Assembly: GCA_018715465.1 (NCBI GenBank) | Contig: DVLN01000189.1 | Location: 1-21,361, forward strand | Direction: 5' to 3' | Origin: Candidatus Faecivivens stercorigallinarum | Lineage (GTDB): Bacteria; Bacillota; Clostridia; Oscillospirales; Ruminococcaceae | Length of the DNA stretch: 21,361 nucleotides | Shown: positions 13,278 to 20,736 of the stretch, piece after piece | Layout: the number at the start of each line of letters is the position of its first letter | Numbering within the stretch: position 1 is the stretch's first letter | Notes under the pieces: generated by a model | Database searches by the model: none | What the model saw: the letters and a program-made list of their open reading frames with translations, nothing else | Told to the model about the DNA's origin: nothing | Position numbers and translations under genes: made by a program

Positions 13278-13305
13278 AAAAAGCACAGGCTCTCGCCTGT
13301 GCTTT
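13278..13305 (-). terminator. intrinsic terminator of rpmB
   Basis: On the minus strand, AAAGCACAGGC pairs with GCCTGTGCTTT (13280-13290 with 13295-13305) around a GAGA loop, followed by a T-run (A-run 13278-13282 on plus). It begins about 30 nt after the rpmB stop codon and adjoins the element cap at 13273. Confidence 0.9.
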
Positions 13306-13336
13306 CGCGTCGTGTATTAAACAGAAATGCCGCAAA

Positions 13337-13522
13337 TTACGCTCTGGTAACCTTGCCGGAACGCAGGCAGCGGGTGCAGGCATGAACACGGCAGGGTTTG
13401 CCGTCGACAATCGCCTTTACCTTCATAACGTTGGGCTTCCAAGTTCTGTTGGTACGTCTGTGAGAATGAGATACCTTGATTCCGAAAGCTACGTCCTTAC
13501 CGCAGAAATCACATTTTGCCAT
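13337..13522 (-). CDS. rpmB: 50S ribosomal protein L28
   Basis: This is a 61-residue protein of the large ribosomal subunit. It starts MAKCDFCGKDVAFGIKVSHS and continues with RRTNRTWKPNV, the standard L28 signature. Two CxxC pairs (CDFC at 4-7 and CTRC near 52-55) indicate the zinc-binding C+ form. The start at 13522 follows AAGGAGGT by 7 nt; an in-frame ATG at 13531 lies inside that ribosome site and is rejected. It is a single-gene transcription unit with its own promoter and terminator. Confidence 0.97.
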   Translation of the reverse strand: MAKCDFCGKDVAFGIKVSHSHRRTNRTWKPNVMKVKAIVDGKPCRVHACTRCLRSGKVTRA

Positions 13523-13558
13523 TTTCTGCACCTCCTTTGATTTTCACATAACGGTATT

Positions 13559-13587
13559 ATTCTAGCAGATTTACAGCAAAATTGCAA
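13559..13587 (-). promoter_or_regulatory. sigma-A promoter of rpmB
   Basis: On the minus strand, -35 TTGCAA (13582-13587), a 17-nt spacer and -10 TAGAAT (13559-13564) are seen, giving a short leader of about 30 nt before the ATG. Confidence 0.8.
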
Positions 13588-13677
13588 GAGCTTTTTTCAA
13601 ATTTCCCGAAAAAATCCGCTTTTTATTTTGTTCACCTGACCGCCGGTGAACTTTAAGTAAATTCAGGTAGTTTCCCC

Positions 13678-13727
13678 TTGAAATTTACCCGTCCCATTAG
13701 TATAATACTATTGACAGAATTTGTCAA
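13678..13727 (+). promoter_or_regulatory. promoter of the M50-scpAB operon with palindrome at the start site
   Basis: -35 TTGAAA (13678-13683), a 17-nt spacer and a perfect -10 TATAAT (13701-13706) are seen. Right after it, TTGACA-GAATT-TGTCAA (13711-13727) is an inverted repeat across the expected +1, well placed for a repressor operator or a 5'-end hairpin. Confidence 0.75.
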
Positions 13728-13742
13728 GTATCCATTTGCTTT

Positions 13743-13792
13743 GGTTTGCCTGTGGGAGAAATGGGGGCTTCGCCCTGTTATTACGGCAAACC
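13743..13792 (+). promoter_or_regulatory. leader hairpin before the M50 protease gene
   Basis: GGTTTGCC (13743-13750) pairs perfectly with GGCAAACC (13785-13792), enclosing a second stem GGGC-TTC-GCCC (13765-13775). It ends 3 nt before the ribosome site AAAGGAAGG (13795-13803), so it could influence initiation, but it does not cover that site. No T-tract follows. Confidence 0.5.
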
Positions 13793-13809
13793 GGAAAGGA
13801 AGGCTATCT

Positions 13810-14478
13810 ATGCCCGTTTATTTCGCTCAAAACCTCTACCGGTATCTTATCTACGGCATCGCAATCCTGACCGCCCTGCCGTTTCACGAATTCGCCCACG
13901 CCTGGACTGCCAACAAACTCGGTGATCCCACCGCACGCTGGCAGGGCCGTATGACCCTTAACCCCCTCGCCCACCTCGACCCGATGGGCGCTATCCTGAT
14001 GCTCTTTACCGGCATCGGCTGGGCAAAACCTGTCCCGATTAACCCCGGTAATTTCCGCAACCCCAAATGGGGCATGGCAATCTCTTCCCTTGCCGGACCA
14101 GTCTCCAACCTCGTCCTCGCTTACCTTTCGATGGTCTGCTGGAAAATTACCAGCATCATCTCCTACTATTCGCCCGGACTGTTTGTCACCAACCTGCTGA
14201 CCATCTTCTCGACGATGGTCGCAATTAACGTCGGACTGGCTGTCTTCAACCTCATCCCCGTTCCGCCGCTGGACGGCTCCCGTATCCTCGGACTGGTGCT
14301 TAATCAGCGCAACTATTTCGCCATCATGCGCTATGAACGGTATATCATGCTTGCGCTGATGCTGGCGGTATTTGTCGGCCTGCTGGACGGCCCGCTCGGT
14401 TTCTTCCGTTCGGTTGCCTTCAACGCTCTCGACTTTTTGACCGGTTGGATTGACCTCATCTGGAGGCTGCTCGTCTGA
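13810..14478 (+). CDS. site-2-protease-type membrane metalloprotease (M50 family)
   Basis: This is a 222-residue polytopic membrane protein. The zinc motif HEFAH (His26, Glu27, His30) lies at the end of the first hydrophobic segment. The third ligand region FNLIPVPPLDGSRI with Asp155 lies in a later one, with LAGPVSNLVLA between, as in the short YwhC/YdgP-like S2P group. These enzymes cleave membrane proteins within the bilayer; the substrate is unknown. The start at 13810 follows AAAGGAAGG; the open upstream extension to 13678 would begin inside the promoter. Its stop overlaps the scpA start (TGATG), so the two are translationally coupled. An M50 gene next to scpAB is common in Firmicutes. 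Confidence 0.92.
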   Translation: MPVYFAQNLYRYLIYGIAILTALPFHEFAHAWTANKLGDPTARWQGRMTLNPLAHLDPMGAILMLFTGIGWAKPVPINPGNFRNPKWGMAISSLAGPVSNLVLAYLSMVCWKITSIISYYSPGLFVTNLLTIFSTMVAINVGLAVFNLIPVPPLDGSRILGLVLNQRNYFAIMRYERYIMLALMLAVFVGLLDGPLGFFRSVAFNALDFLTGWIDLIWRLLV

Positions 14479-15230
14479 TGGAGGCGCTTGAATTCCGGCT
14501 GGGTGAATTCGAAGGGCCGCTCGAACTGCTGCTCCATTTGATCGCCCGGCATAAAATGAAAATTACCGACATCGAAATCGGCAAACTGCTGGAACAGTAC
14601 CTCGCGTATATGGAACAGATGCAGGACGCCAACCTCGAAATCAGCTCGGCTTTCCTGGAAATGGCTGCACGGCTGGTCTATATCAAGACCGTATCGCTGC
14701 TGCCCAGACATGAGGAAGCAGCCGCCCTGAAAAAGGAACTCGAAGGGCAGCTGATCGAATACCAGCGGATTAAACAGGTCGCCGCCCTCCTCGCTCAGCA
14801 ATACGCCGGCAACGGCCTTTTTGTCCGCAAACCGTCTCCTGTCCCCTCCGACCCGGTCTTCCGCGGACAGGCTGATCCGCAAAAGCTGCTGCGGGCTTAT
14901 CTGCTCGCCGCCGGTAAAGCTGGCAGGCGGATTCCCCCCTCCGCTAAAGTCTTTGACGGCATCGTCAGCAAACGTTTTGTCTCGGTCTCCTCCCGGATCG
15001 TCTGGCTGCTCCGGCGGCTGTACCGCACCGGTGAGGCCGCTTATCATGACCTGTTCACCTCCGGCGACCGCAGTGAAATGATTGCAACCTTCCTCGCGGT
15101 GCTGGAACTGATGAAGTCGGGACGCATCACCCTCAGCGAAGAAGGCGACCGGCTCTTCTTCAACCGCCAGCGGTCCGGCAGCCATAAACAAAATGCGACC
15201 GATGAGAAGGAGACCGAATCATGGAATTGA
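14478..15230 (+). CDS. scpA: segregation and condensation protein A
   Basis: This is the 250-residue kleisin subunit of the SMC-ScpAB condensin, which links the SMC heads and helps organise and segregate the chromosome. The N-terminal signature FRLGEFEGPLELLLHLI and the helix MKITDIEIGKLLEQYL bind the SMC neck. A middle region binds ScpB, and the C-terminal winged helix (about 170-235, ELMKSGRITLSEEGDRLFF) binds the SMC cap. The length is normal for the family. It overlaps the M50 stop by 1 nt and scpB by 10 nt, indicating coupled expression. Confidence 0.96.
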   Translation: MEALEFRLGEFEGPLELLLHLIARHKMKITDIEIGKLLEQYLAYMEQMQDANLEISSAFLEMAARLVYIKTVSLLPRHEEAAALKKELEGQLIEYQRIKQVAALLAQQYAGNGLFVRKPSPVPSDPVFRGQADPQKLLRAYLLAAGKAGRRIPPSAKVFDGIVSKRFVSVSSRIVWLLRRLYRTGEAAYHDLFTSGDRSEMIATFLAVLELMKSGRITLSEEGDRLFFNRQRSGSHKQNATDEKETESWN

Positions 15231-15799
15231 ATTATTTTTCCGCTATCGAAGCGGTGCTGTTCGCAAGCGGCACACCGGTTGAAATCAACCGGCTGGCAGA
15301 AGGGTTGGGACTTGCACCGGCTGCGATGCGGGAACAACTGCTGGCGTATGGTGAACAGCTTGACCGGGATGGGCGCGGAATCCGGCTGCTGTTTCTGGAC
15401 GACCTCGTCCAGCTCGCCGCAAGAAGAGAATATGATCCCCAGATTATCGCCGTCACTGATCTGCGGCATAACGCCCCGTTGTCTGGCGCGGCAATGGAGG
15501 TGCTGGCAATTATCGCCTATAATCAGCCCGTCACAAAAGGATTTATTGAGCAGGTCCGCGGCGTAGAAAGCGGCAATGTTGTCAATAATCTGGTAGAAAA
15601 GGAACTCATCGAAGAGTATGAGCGGCTGATGGTCCCCGGAAGGCCCCTCACCTACCGGACAACCGCCAACTTTTTGCGGGCTTTCGGGCTGACCTCGCTG
15701 GCTGACCTGCCCCTGCTGCCGGACAATCTCGCCGACCCTTCCAATCATGAGAACAAAGATGCGGACGTCCAGGCCGATGAACTGCCAAATGATGATTAA
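15221..15799 (+). CDS. scpB: segregation and condensation protein B
   Basis: This is the 192-residue partner of ScpA. It has two winged-helix domains: N-terminal NYFSAIEAVLFASGTPVEI and C-terminal AMEVLAIIAYNQPVTKGFIEQVRGV, the latter highly characteristic, followed by LVEKELIEEYERLMVPGRP and FLRAFGLTSLADLP. ScpB dimers hold the kleisin in the SMC complex. AAGGAGA lies 8 nt before the ATG, inside the scpA end. The acidic tail after residue 175 is not conserved in the family. Confidence 0.97.
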   Translation: MELNYFSAIEAVLFASGTPVEINRLAEGLGLAPAAMREQLLAYGEQLDRDGRGIRLLFLDDLVQLAARREYDPQIIAVTDLRHNAPLSGAAMEVLAIIAYNQPVTKGFIEQVRGVESGNVVNNLVEKELIEEYERLMVPGRPLTYRTTANFLRAFGLTSLADLPLLPDNLADPSNHENKDADVQADELPNDD

Positions 15800-15823
15800 T
15801 CCCGGAAAGGAGCGGATAATGGC

Positions 15824-16501
15824 ATGATTGTGTTACAGGTTGTGCTTGCGCTGATTCTGGGAATTCTCGGGCTGGCGGCGGTACTCATTGCGCTGGTGGC
15901 CGCGGCCGATTTTACCGTCCGTGCACAGTATCAAAACGATCAGTTTACGGTGTCGGTCGGAGCATGGCCGCTGCTGATTAAGGTATGGCCGTTCGATGAA
16001 ACCAAAGAAGAACAACCTCCAAAAAAGCCGCCCACCAAACGCCGCGCCACTTCCAAAAAGGCCGCCAAAAAAGCGGATAAACAGCTCCGGGAACAGCCCG
16101 CTGAGCTTGGCGGCACCCTTGAAACCCTCAAAGACCTCTTTATCGCCAGTTTTCCCCCTGCCGCTGAGGTCTTTACCCGCCTCCGTCTGCGCAATGTCCG
16201 GCTGCATATCCATGTCGCGGAGGGAGACGCTGCGTCAACTGCTGTCCGGTATGGGCAGTATTGCGCGGTATTGTCGGCGAGCTCTGCTGCCGCTGTGCAG
16301 CTGCTGAATATCAGGATCCGCCACCTTGGGGTGTCGTATGACTTCCTTGGCAGGCGAACGACCGTCCTGTTTTCGGCTGACGTCCGGCTCCGGGGTGTCC
16401 ACCTGCTGGCCGGTGCGCTCAAAATGGCGGCTCGTTATCTCCGTCGGGTTCTCTCCCGCTCCGGTAAACATAAACCGACCCCAACCGGCAATGCCGGATA
16501 A
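15824..16501 (+). CDS. DUF2953-like membrane-anchored protein
   Basis: This is a 225-residue protein of unknown biochemical role. Residues 1-28 form a single N-terminal membrane helix (MIVLQVVLALILGILGLAAV). Next comes a beta-rich stretch with VGAWPLLIKVWPF, a Lys/Pro-rich segment (about 60-95), and a C-terminal domain with the DUF2953 pattern GDAASTAVRYGQYCAVLSASSA and a beta pair at about 165-205 (VSYDFLGRRTTVLFSADVRL). In sporulating Firmicutes such a gene usually precedes ytfJ, as here (22 nt apart). An ATG at 15819 is out of frame with a quick stop, so 15824 is used, with AAAGGAG 11 nt upstream. A spore-related role is inferred from context only. Confidence 0.8.
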   Translation: MIVLQVVLALILGILGLAAVLIALVAAADFTVRAQYQNDQFTVSVGAWPLLIKVWPFDETKEEQPPKKPPTKRRATSKKAAKKADKQLREQPAELGGTLETLKDLFIASFPPAAEVFTRLRLRNVRLHIHVAEGDAASTAVRYGQYCAVLSASSAAAVQLLNIRIRHLGVSYDFLGRRTTVLFSADVRLRGVHLLAGALKMAARYLRRVLSRSGKHKPTPTGNAG

Positions 16502-16522
16502 GATAAGAAAGGAACGATTTTC

Positions 16523-16909
16523 ATGGCAGAAAACAAAAAGCTCCAGGACGTGATGAGCGTCACAATGGATAAGGTTAAAGGCATGATCGACGCTGATTCC
16601 ATCATCGGCAAACCGATCAATCTCGACGACGGTACCATCATTATTCCGGTCAACCGCGTCTCCTATGGCTTCGCGTCCGGCGGCAGCGACCTTCCCTCCA
16701 AACAGACCGGCAACTTCGCCGGTGGCGGCGGTGCTGGTATTACGATGGAACCGGTCGCCTTTCTGGTGATCAAAAACGACAGCGTCCGGGTCATGCAGAT
16801 CAATGCTCACCCCGGCACCGTTGACAAATTGGTCGACTCCTTCCCTGATATGGTCGACAAGGTCAGCGGACTGGTCAAGGGTAAAAAGGACGAAACTCCC
16901 TCTGTTTAA
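16523..16909 (+). CDS. ytfJ: YtfJ/GerW-family sporulation protein
   Basis: This is a 128-residue cytosolic protein of the YtfJ (GerW) family, expressed in the forespore of B. subtilis and needed there for a germination response; its exact activity is unknown. It shows the family layout: an N-terminal helix (LQDVMSVTMDKVKGMID), a beta pair (GKPINLDDGTIIIPVNRVSYGFASGG), a Gly-rich loop (NFAGGGGAGITMEPVAFLVI), and a C-terminal amphipathic helix (VDKLVDSFPDMVDKV). AAAGGAA precedes the ATG by about 10 nt. Its presence is the best evidence in the window for a spore-forming ancestry. It is the last gene of the operon. Confidence 0.95.
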   Translation: MAENKKLQDVMSVTMDKVKGMIDADSIIGKPINLDDGTIIIPVNRVSYGFASGGSDLPSKQTGNFAGGGGAGITMEPVAFLVIKNDSVRVMQINAHPGTVDKLVDSFPDMVDKVSGLVKGKKDETPSV

Positions 16910-16922
16910 TACTGAACATACG

Positions 16923-16964
16923 AAAACGGCGCGGATTCCCTGATTGCAAGGGTCCGCGCCGTTT
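16923..16964. terminator. bidirectional terminator between ytfJ and the GNAT gene
   Basis: AAACGGCGCGGA (16924-16935) pairs perfectly over 12 bp with TCCGCGCCGTTT (16953-16964), with an inner CCCT/AGGG pairing. A T-tract flanks it on both strands (TTTGG on plus, TTTTCG on minus), so it can end both convergent transcripts. Confidence 0.85.
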
Positions 16965-16990
16965 GGCGTTCTATTTATGATTTGTGATCA

Positions 16991-17479
16991 TCAGGCAAGC
17001 GGCAGGTACATCACATACATGTCAACATACCGTCCGTCTTTTACCCGAAAACCACCGGGTATCGTCCCGACAATTTTAAACCCGGCTGCCTGATAAATAT
17101 GCAGCGCAGAGTAGTTCTCCGATACAACCGCGTTAAACTGCATCCCACGGAAACCTGCTGTCCGCGCTGCCGCAATGGAATGGCTGACCAGCTTGTTGCC
17201 GAGGTGCTGGCCGCGGAAGCGTTTGTCCATCAGGTAGGACGCGTTCGCAACGTGGGAACACCGCCCGATGTTGTTCGGGTGCAGGATATAATACCCTGCG
17301 ATCTCCCCGTCCGCAAGCATGCAGTTGACCGCCGTCTGCTCCTGCATATAAGCATAAAACGCCGGCGCATCATACAGCACTTCTCCCGGAAAAGCAACGC
17401 CATCCGTCAGCACTTCATTCCAGAGAGCAGTCAGCGTCGGGATATCTTGTTCCCGAAAGGGCCTGAAGGTGATCTCCAT
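16991..17479 (-). CDS. GNAT-family N-acetyltransferase
   Basis: This is a 162-residue acetyltransferase. The family features are: FRPFREQDIPTLTALWNEV at the start; a central strand GEIAGYYILHPN; the acetyl-CoA pyrophosphate-binding motif RFRGQHLGNKLV; and the terminal NAVVSENYSALHIYQAAGFKIVGTIPGGF, followed by a strand with VDMYVMYLPL. The substrate is unknown. The start at 17479 (MEITF) lies 7 nt after the stop of the cyclophilin gene, so it is probably translated from the same mRNA by reinitiation, since no good ribosome site is seen. An in-frame extension into the cyclophilin gene to 17536 is not believed. Confidence 0.92.
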   Translation of the reverse strand: MEITFRPFREQDIPTLTALWNEVLTDGVAFPGEVLYDAPAFYAYMQEQTAVNCMLADGEIAGYYILHPNNIGRCSHVANASYLMDKRFRGQHLGNKLVSHSIAAARTAGFRGMQFNAVVSENYSALHIYQAAGFKIVGTIPGGFRVKDGRYVDMYVMYLPLA

Positions 17480-17486
17480 AAGCCGG

Positions 17487-18065
17487 TTAGTCGATAATCT
17501 TGATCGACTCGATGACAGGCTGGTTCTCATAATCAACGCTGCCGTTGTTGTCAGTTACAACTGCGTCTTTGCAGATCTGGTCGACAATCTCCATACCGGA
17601 AGTGACATGACCAAAGCCTGCGTACTGTCCGTCACCGTAGAGATAATCCGACTGACAGATAAAAAACTGAGAGGAGGCGCTGTCCATATCGCTGCTGCGG
17701 GCCATCGAAATGGTGCCGCGGGTATGACTGATGTTGTTTTCAACGCCGTTTGCCGAGAATTCACCCTTAATGGTCTTACCGCTGCCGCCGGTGCCGTCAT
17801 GGTTGGGGTCGCCGCCCTGAATCATAAAGCCGTCGATAATCCGGTGGAAGGTCAGGCCGTCATAAAAGCCTTCATTTGCAAGGTCCATAAAGTTCTGGAC
17901 AGTGATCGGTGCGGTATCGCCGTCCAATTCGACGGAGATCACGCCCATATCCTTAACAGTGATCTCGGCATGATGGATACCGATTCCCTTGTTGCCGCAG
18001 CTGGCAAAGCAGAGTACAGCGAGAACTGCGCACAGGGCCGCTGCGAGAATCTTTCTGATTTTCAT
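17487..18065 (-). CDS. lipoprotein cyclophilin-type peptidyl-prolyl isomerase
   Basis: This is a 192-residue exported foldase. The N-terminus MKIRKILAAALCAVLAVLCFASCGN is a lipoprotein signal with lipobox FASC, lipidated at Cys23. The cyclophilin domain (about 33-192) shows ELDGDTAPITVQNFMDLA, the active-site FHRIIDGFMIQGGD (Phe73, His74, Arg75, Gln83), the loop TGGSGKTIKGEF, and SSQFFICQSD. It catalyses cis-trans isomerisation of proline bonds, presumably in proteins being folded outside the membrane. AAAGGAA lies 10 nt before the ATG at 18065; an upstream in-frame start at 18116 lies in the promoter. It is first in a two-gene operon with the GNAT gene. Confidence 0.95.
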   Translation of the reverse strand: MKIRKILAAALCAVLAVLCFASCGNKGIGIHHAEITVKDMGVISVELDGDTAPITVQNFMDLANEGFYDGLTFHRIIDGFMIQGGDPNHDGTGGSGKTIKGEFSANGVENNISHTRGTISMARSSDMDSASSQFFICQSDYLYGDGQYAGFGHVTSGMEIVDQICKDAVVTDNNGSVDYENQPVIESIKIID

Positions 18066-18116
18066 AAATTGCTCGTTCCTTTCTCTTTCAATTAATTCAT
18101 CCGTTTGGATATGCAC

Positions 18117-18145
18117 AGTATATCATACCGATGTGAATTTTTCAA
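18117..18145 (-). promoter_or_regulatory. sigma-A promoter of the cyclophilin operon
   Basis: On the minus strand, -35 TTGAAA (18140-18145), a 17-nt spacer and -10 TATACT (18117-18122) are seen. Repeat element R starts 7 nt upstream of the -35, the same arrangement as at rluB. Confidence 0.8.
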
Positions 18146-18152
18146 GCACCAT

Positions 18153-18789
18153 GCACAGTGCCTGTGCTCCCTTGATCGCGGCGGGGAGCCCCCGCGGGCT
18201 TGATCGCGTTGGTCGCCCGCGTTCCGACGGGCTCGATTGCAAAAATAACACCCTTTGCCAACGCGCCGGGCACAGTGCCTGTGCTCCCTTGATCGCGTTG
18301 GTCGCCCGCGTTCCGACGGGCTCGATTGCAAAAATAACACCCTTTGCCAACGCGCCGGGCAGATTGTATGAGTTTTTGTACAGTTCTTTGCATCCCTCTA
18401 CCCGACGGTTTGACCGACGCGCAGAGCGTCGGCCCAATGTTTCGCACTCAGTGGGGTCGATCATGATATAAAGTTTAGGTCAAGCCTTTTCAAAGGCTTG
18501 CGGGGTCCAGTGGGCAGAGCCCCTGGTCGCCCGTCGCAACGGGCGAAATCCCCTTCCCCAAAATAAGCTCAGCAAGGGGTAGCCCAATGCCCGCAGGCAT
18601 TGGGTGTAGGGGACGCATAGCAAGGGCGTCCCCTATGGGAAAAGGCCGTTCAATGCGGCCTTTTCCCATAAACGAGCGAGGACAGCAGTTCCGGCTTACG
18701 CAGTTAGGTAAAAATACGTGGGCCGGCACGGCGCTGACGATTATCGTCCCGTTCCCCCCACCGACTGTCCGGTGGACAGTCGTGTGGCG
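18153..18789 (+). repeat. modular intergenic hairpin element, copy R
   Basis: This is a full copy in the same orientation as M. Modules: cap GCACAG/CTGTGC (18153-18167); cap GCGGGG/CCCCGC (18181-18195); unit 1 (18199-18272) with arms CGCGTTGG (18205-18212) and CCAACGCG (18258-18265) and inner GCCCG/CGGGC; cap GCACAG/CTGTGC again (18270-18284); unit 2 (18288-18361), identical to unit 1; and the hairpin GACGCGCAGAGCGTC near 18415. These are followed by AAGCCTTT/AAAGGCTT near 18482, CGCCCGT/ACGGGCG (18528-18545), a GGGGACGC/GCGTCCCC stem, a 12-bp terminator-like stem (18637-18667) and CGACTGTCC/GGACAGTCG (18762-18782). Homology with M ends at GTGTGGCG (18789). No gene is seen in it. Confidence 0.9.
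18199..18361 (+). repeat. perfect 74-nt direct repeat, period 89
   Basis: Positions 18199-18272 and 18288-18361 are identical over 74 nt, separated by a spacer that carries the cap GCACAG/CTGTGC. The preceding cap-plus-linker is also repeated (18153-18169 and 18270-18286). This points to recent tandem duplication or gene conversion of a unit within the element. Confidence 0.95.
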
Positions 18790-18843
18790 ATGCAAAGCCT
18801 GTGCTTCCAGTTCGCACCGCGCTTTTGATATGCGGTTTTCTCC

Positions 18844-18872
18844 TTGCATACCGGCACAAAACATGGTACACT
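18844..18872 (+). promoter_or_regulatory. sigma-A promoter of the 18914 hydrolase operon
   Basis: -35 TTGCAT (18844-18849), a 17-nt spacer and -10 TACACT (18867-18872) are seen. The start is expected near 18879, about 35 nt before the ATG. Just downstream, ATCAGAAATATGTGCACATCTGAT contains ATCAG/CTGAT arms that could fold at the 5' end of the RNA. Confidence 0.7.
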
Positions 18873-18913
18873 GATATCAGAAATATGTGCACATCTGATA
18901 AGGAGGAAACCCG

Positions 18914-20014
18914 ATGCCCAACCGTTTCGATCAGCTGGCTGTCGCCCAACCTGACAGGCTGCTCTCTGTCTTTGCCGCGCCGCCTGTCTACCCGCTGCTC
19001 CGCCGCCCGATGGGATGGATGGGAGAAGCTGTCACTTTCGCCGCTCTGCGGATGCTGGTTCGGGATAGCGTTGTCGGCTGCAACGATCTGCCCTGCCCCG
19101 CTGATCAGCTGGCAAGCTGCATCGCGGCTCCCGGCGAACGGCAGCTGCTCCCGGCAAGATGGTTTGTCGGCCTGAATAAAAACACCCTGCACGATGACCC
19201 GACAACCGCTTCGGCGGCTGCTGCACGCATCATCCGGGAAAAAACCGGCTGCAATCCTGACCAGTATCTGAAACAGAAAGGCTTTCTGAATGGACAGTAC
19301 CGCCCCGCTTTTCACCCGGATGGCAGTATGTTTGCCGCTGGGCTGGGCATGACGGCGGCTGAAGCTGCACAGTTTATCGCGATCATGAACCGGGATGGTC
19401 TGCTCGACCCTGACGAACTCCCGGTCGGATGTTACGGGATGGCGACGGTGCGGCTTGGAGAAAATACCGTCGCGGTCGCGGCAGGATGGTTTGAAGAGCC
19501 GCAAACGCTGAAAGAGGAAATCAGGTCGCTGGCATCGAAAACAGAACCTGTTCTCCAACCGGCTGAGAATCTCTTCTATTATAATGGAAAAGTACCGGAA
19601 TTTTGCGGCAAGGATTTTCTCCCCCGCGGACGCAGACGCTTTCCATCTGTACCGGAACTGGTCGGCGGCGCCGGAAGCCTGCACGGTATCGGCGGCGAGA
19701 TCAGCCGCCTGTTCTTTGGGACGGATGATCAAAAAGCAGTCATCCGCTGCATTGAGGAAGACGGCAGGTCGTCGCTGACATTCGGGTATGATGGTTGGAT
19801 AACGGCGCGTTGTCCGTCGGGGGTCTATGCCGGGAAAGCTGTATCCATGGATGAAAGCCATTTTTGCGGGCTGCTGATGAATCTCGACGGTGTTTCCCGG
19901 ACCGAAATCCGGCTGGCAAAAACAGACGGTGGCTTACTGCTGGAAACAAAGCCGGAATCGGATTCGGATGAAGAATTTTCTCTGCTATTTGCGGATGCGG
20001 AGGGGATAGCATGA
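18914..20014 (+). CDS. unrecognised 366-aa cytosolic protein
   Basis: I do not recognise this gene. The start is well supported: AAGGAGG (18900-18906) with 7 nt spacing after a good promoter. There is no signal peptide or membrane segment. Several short stretches resemble the C-terminal half of serine beta-lactamase-like hydrolases: SMFAAGLGMTAAEAAQFIAI at about 138-157, then GCYGMATVRLG, and HGIGGEISRLFFG later. A clear SxxK or YxN catalytic motif is not visible, so this is only a hint. A later DESHFCGLLMNLDG and an acidic C-terminus (ESDSDEEF) follow. It overlaps the next gene by 4 nt (ATGA), so it is tightly coupled to two alpha/beta hydrolases. The context suggests a shared metabolic or detoxification task. 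Confidence 0.8.
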   Translation: MPNRFDQLAVAQPDRLLSVFAAPPVYPLLRRPMGWMGEAVTFAALRMLVRDSVVGCNDLPCPADQLASCIAAPGERQLLPARWFVGLNKNTLHDDPTTASAAAARIIREKTGCNPDQYLKQKGFLNGQYRPAFHPDGSMFAAGLGMTAAEAAQFIAIMNRDGLLDPDELPVGCYGMATVRLGENTVAVAAGWFEEPQTLKEEIRSLASKTEPVLQPAENLFYYNGKVPEFCGKDFLPRGRRRFPSVPELVGGAGSLHGIGGEISRLFFGTDDQKAVIRCIEEDGRSSLTFGYDGWITARCPSGVYAGKAVSMDESHFCGLLMNLDGVSRTEIRLAKTDGGLLLETKPESDSDEEFSLLFADAEGIA

Positions 20015-20736
20015 TGCAGATAAAAGAAAACGGCGCGATTCTCTGTCTGCCCGAAAAGACAGAACAGCCGTTATTCACCGTTTGCTGTGTCGGCGGTGAA
20101 CAACTCGCAGGTGAACTGGCTGCAATTGAAAAATTGCTGCCCCCGACCGCACTGCTGATCTGTCCGGCAGAAAACTGGGCCGCGCTCTCCCCGCTCAGTG
20201 CCCCACCCCTTCGGGATGGTGAGCCGCCATTTACACCCGGCGCGCAGGAGATGCTGGAAAAAATCCATGATTGGCTGGGACACTTTGCGGAACGTTATCC
20301 GCTGGATACATCGCCTGAAAGGTGCGGGATTGCCGGGTACTCGTTGGCCGGGCTGACCGTTTTGTATGCGCTGCACACGGGGGATGCACATTTCGGGTGG
20401 TTTTACTCCCTCTCCGGCTCCCTCTGGCTGGAAGGCTGGGACGAATTCGCAATCCAGCACCGCCCGGCTGAAAATGCCAATGTCTGGCTCTCCCTCGGAA
20501 AAAAGGAATCTAAGTCCGGCAACATGAGAATGCGCCGCGTCGAACTCGCAACCATTCAGCAGGCGGATCTGCTGCGGCAGACGCTGCCTGAACAAAATGT
20601 CCAGCTGACTTTCCACCCCGGCGGACATTTCCACGACATCCCCGCTCGCTGGGCGGCCGCGCTGCAATGGAAGCGGCAGATACCTGTCTGCTTGAAGAAC
20701 CAATTGGATTCCCGAAAGGAAATATGTGATGATTGA
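20011..20736 (+). CDS. alpha/beta-hydrolase (putative esterase family)
   Basis: This is a 241-residue predicted serine hydrolase. The nucleophile elbow is GYSLAG (residues about 109-114, in CGIAGYSLAGLTVLYAL). An acid is likely between 130 and 190, and the catalytic His is probably in HPGGHFHDIP near the C-terminus (about 207-216). The organisation resembles the Fes/IroE-type 'putative esterase' group, which cleaves acyl or lactone esters; the substrate here is unknown. There is no export signal. GGAGGGG precedes the start. The ATGATG start gives two equivalent codons (20011 or 20014), the first overlapping the previous stop by 4 nt. The last residues overlap the next gene by 8 nt. Confidence 0.88.
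   Translation: MMQIKENGAILCLPEKTEQPLFTVCCVGGEQLAGELAAIEKLLPPTALLICPAENWAALSPLSAPPLRDGEPPFTPGAQEMLEKIHDWLGHFAERYPLDTSPERCGIAGYSLAGLTVLYALHTGDAHFGWFYSLSGSLWLEGWDEFAIQHRPAENANVWLSLGKKESKSGNMRMRRVELATIQQADLLRQTLPEQNVQLTFHPGGHFHDIPARWAAALQWKRQIPVCLKNQLDSRKEICDD

Noticed and set aside
13114..13320. 68-aa open frame on plus.
   Set aside because: It runs through the inverted unit and the rpmB terminator; no ribosome site.
14331..15191. 286-aa minus-strand open frame.
   Set aside because: It is the complement of scpA and the M50 gene end, both unmistakable on the plus strand.
18153..18361. CRISPR-like or tRNA-like structure in the repeated units of R.
   Set aside because: Repeats are longer than the spacer and the spacer is itself a repeated cap. 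No cloverleaf or CCA end can be drawn.
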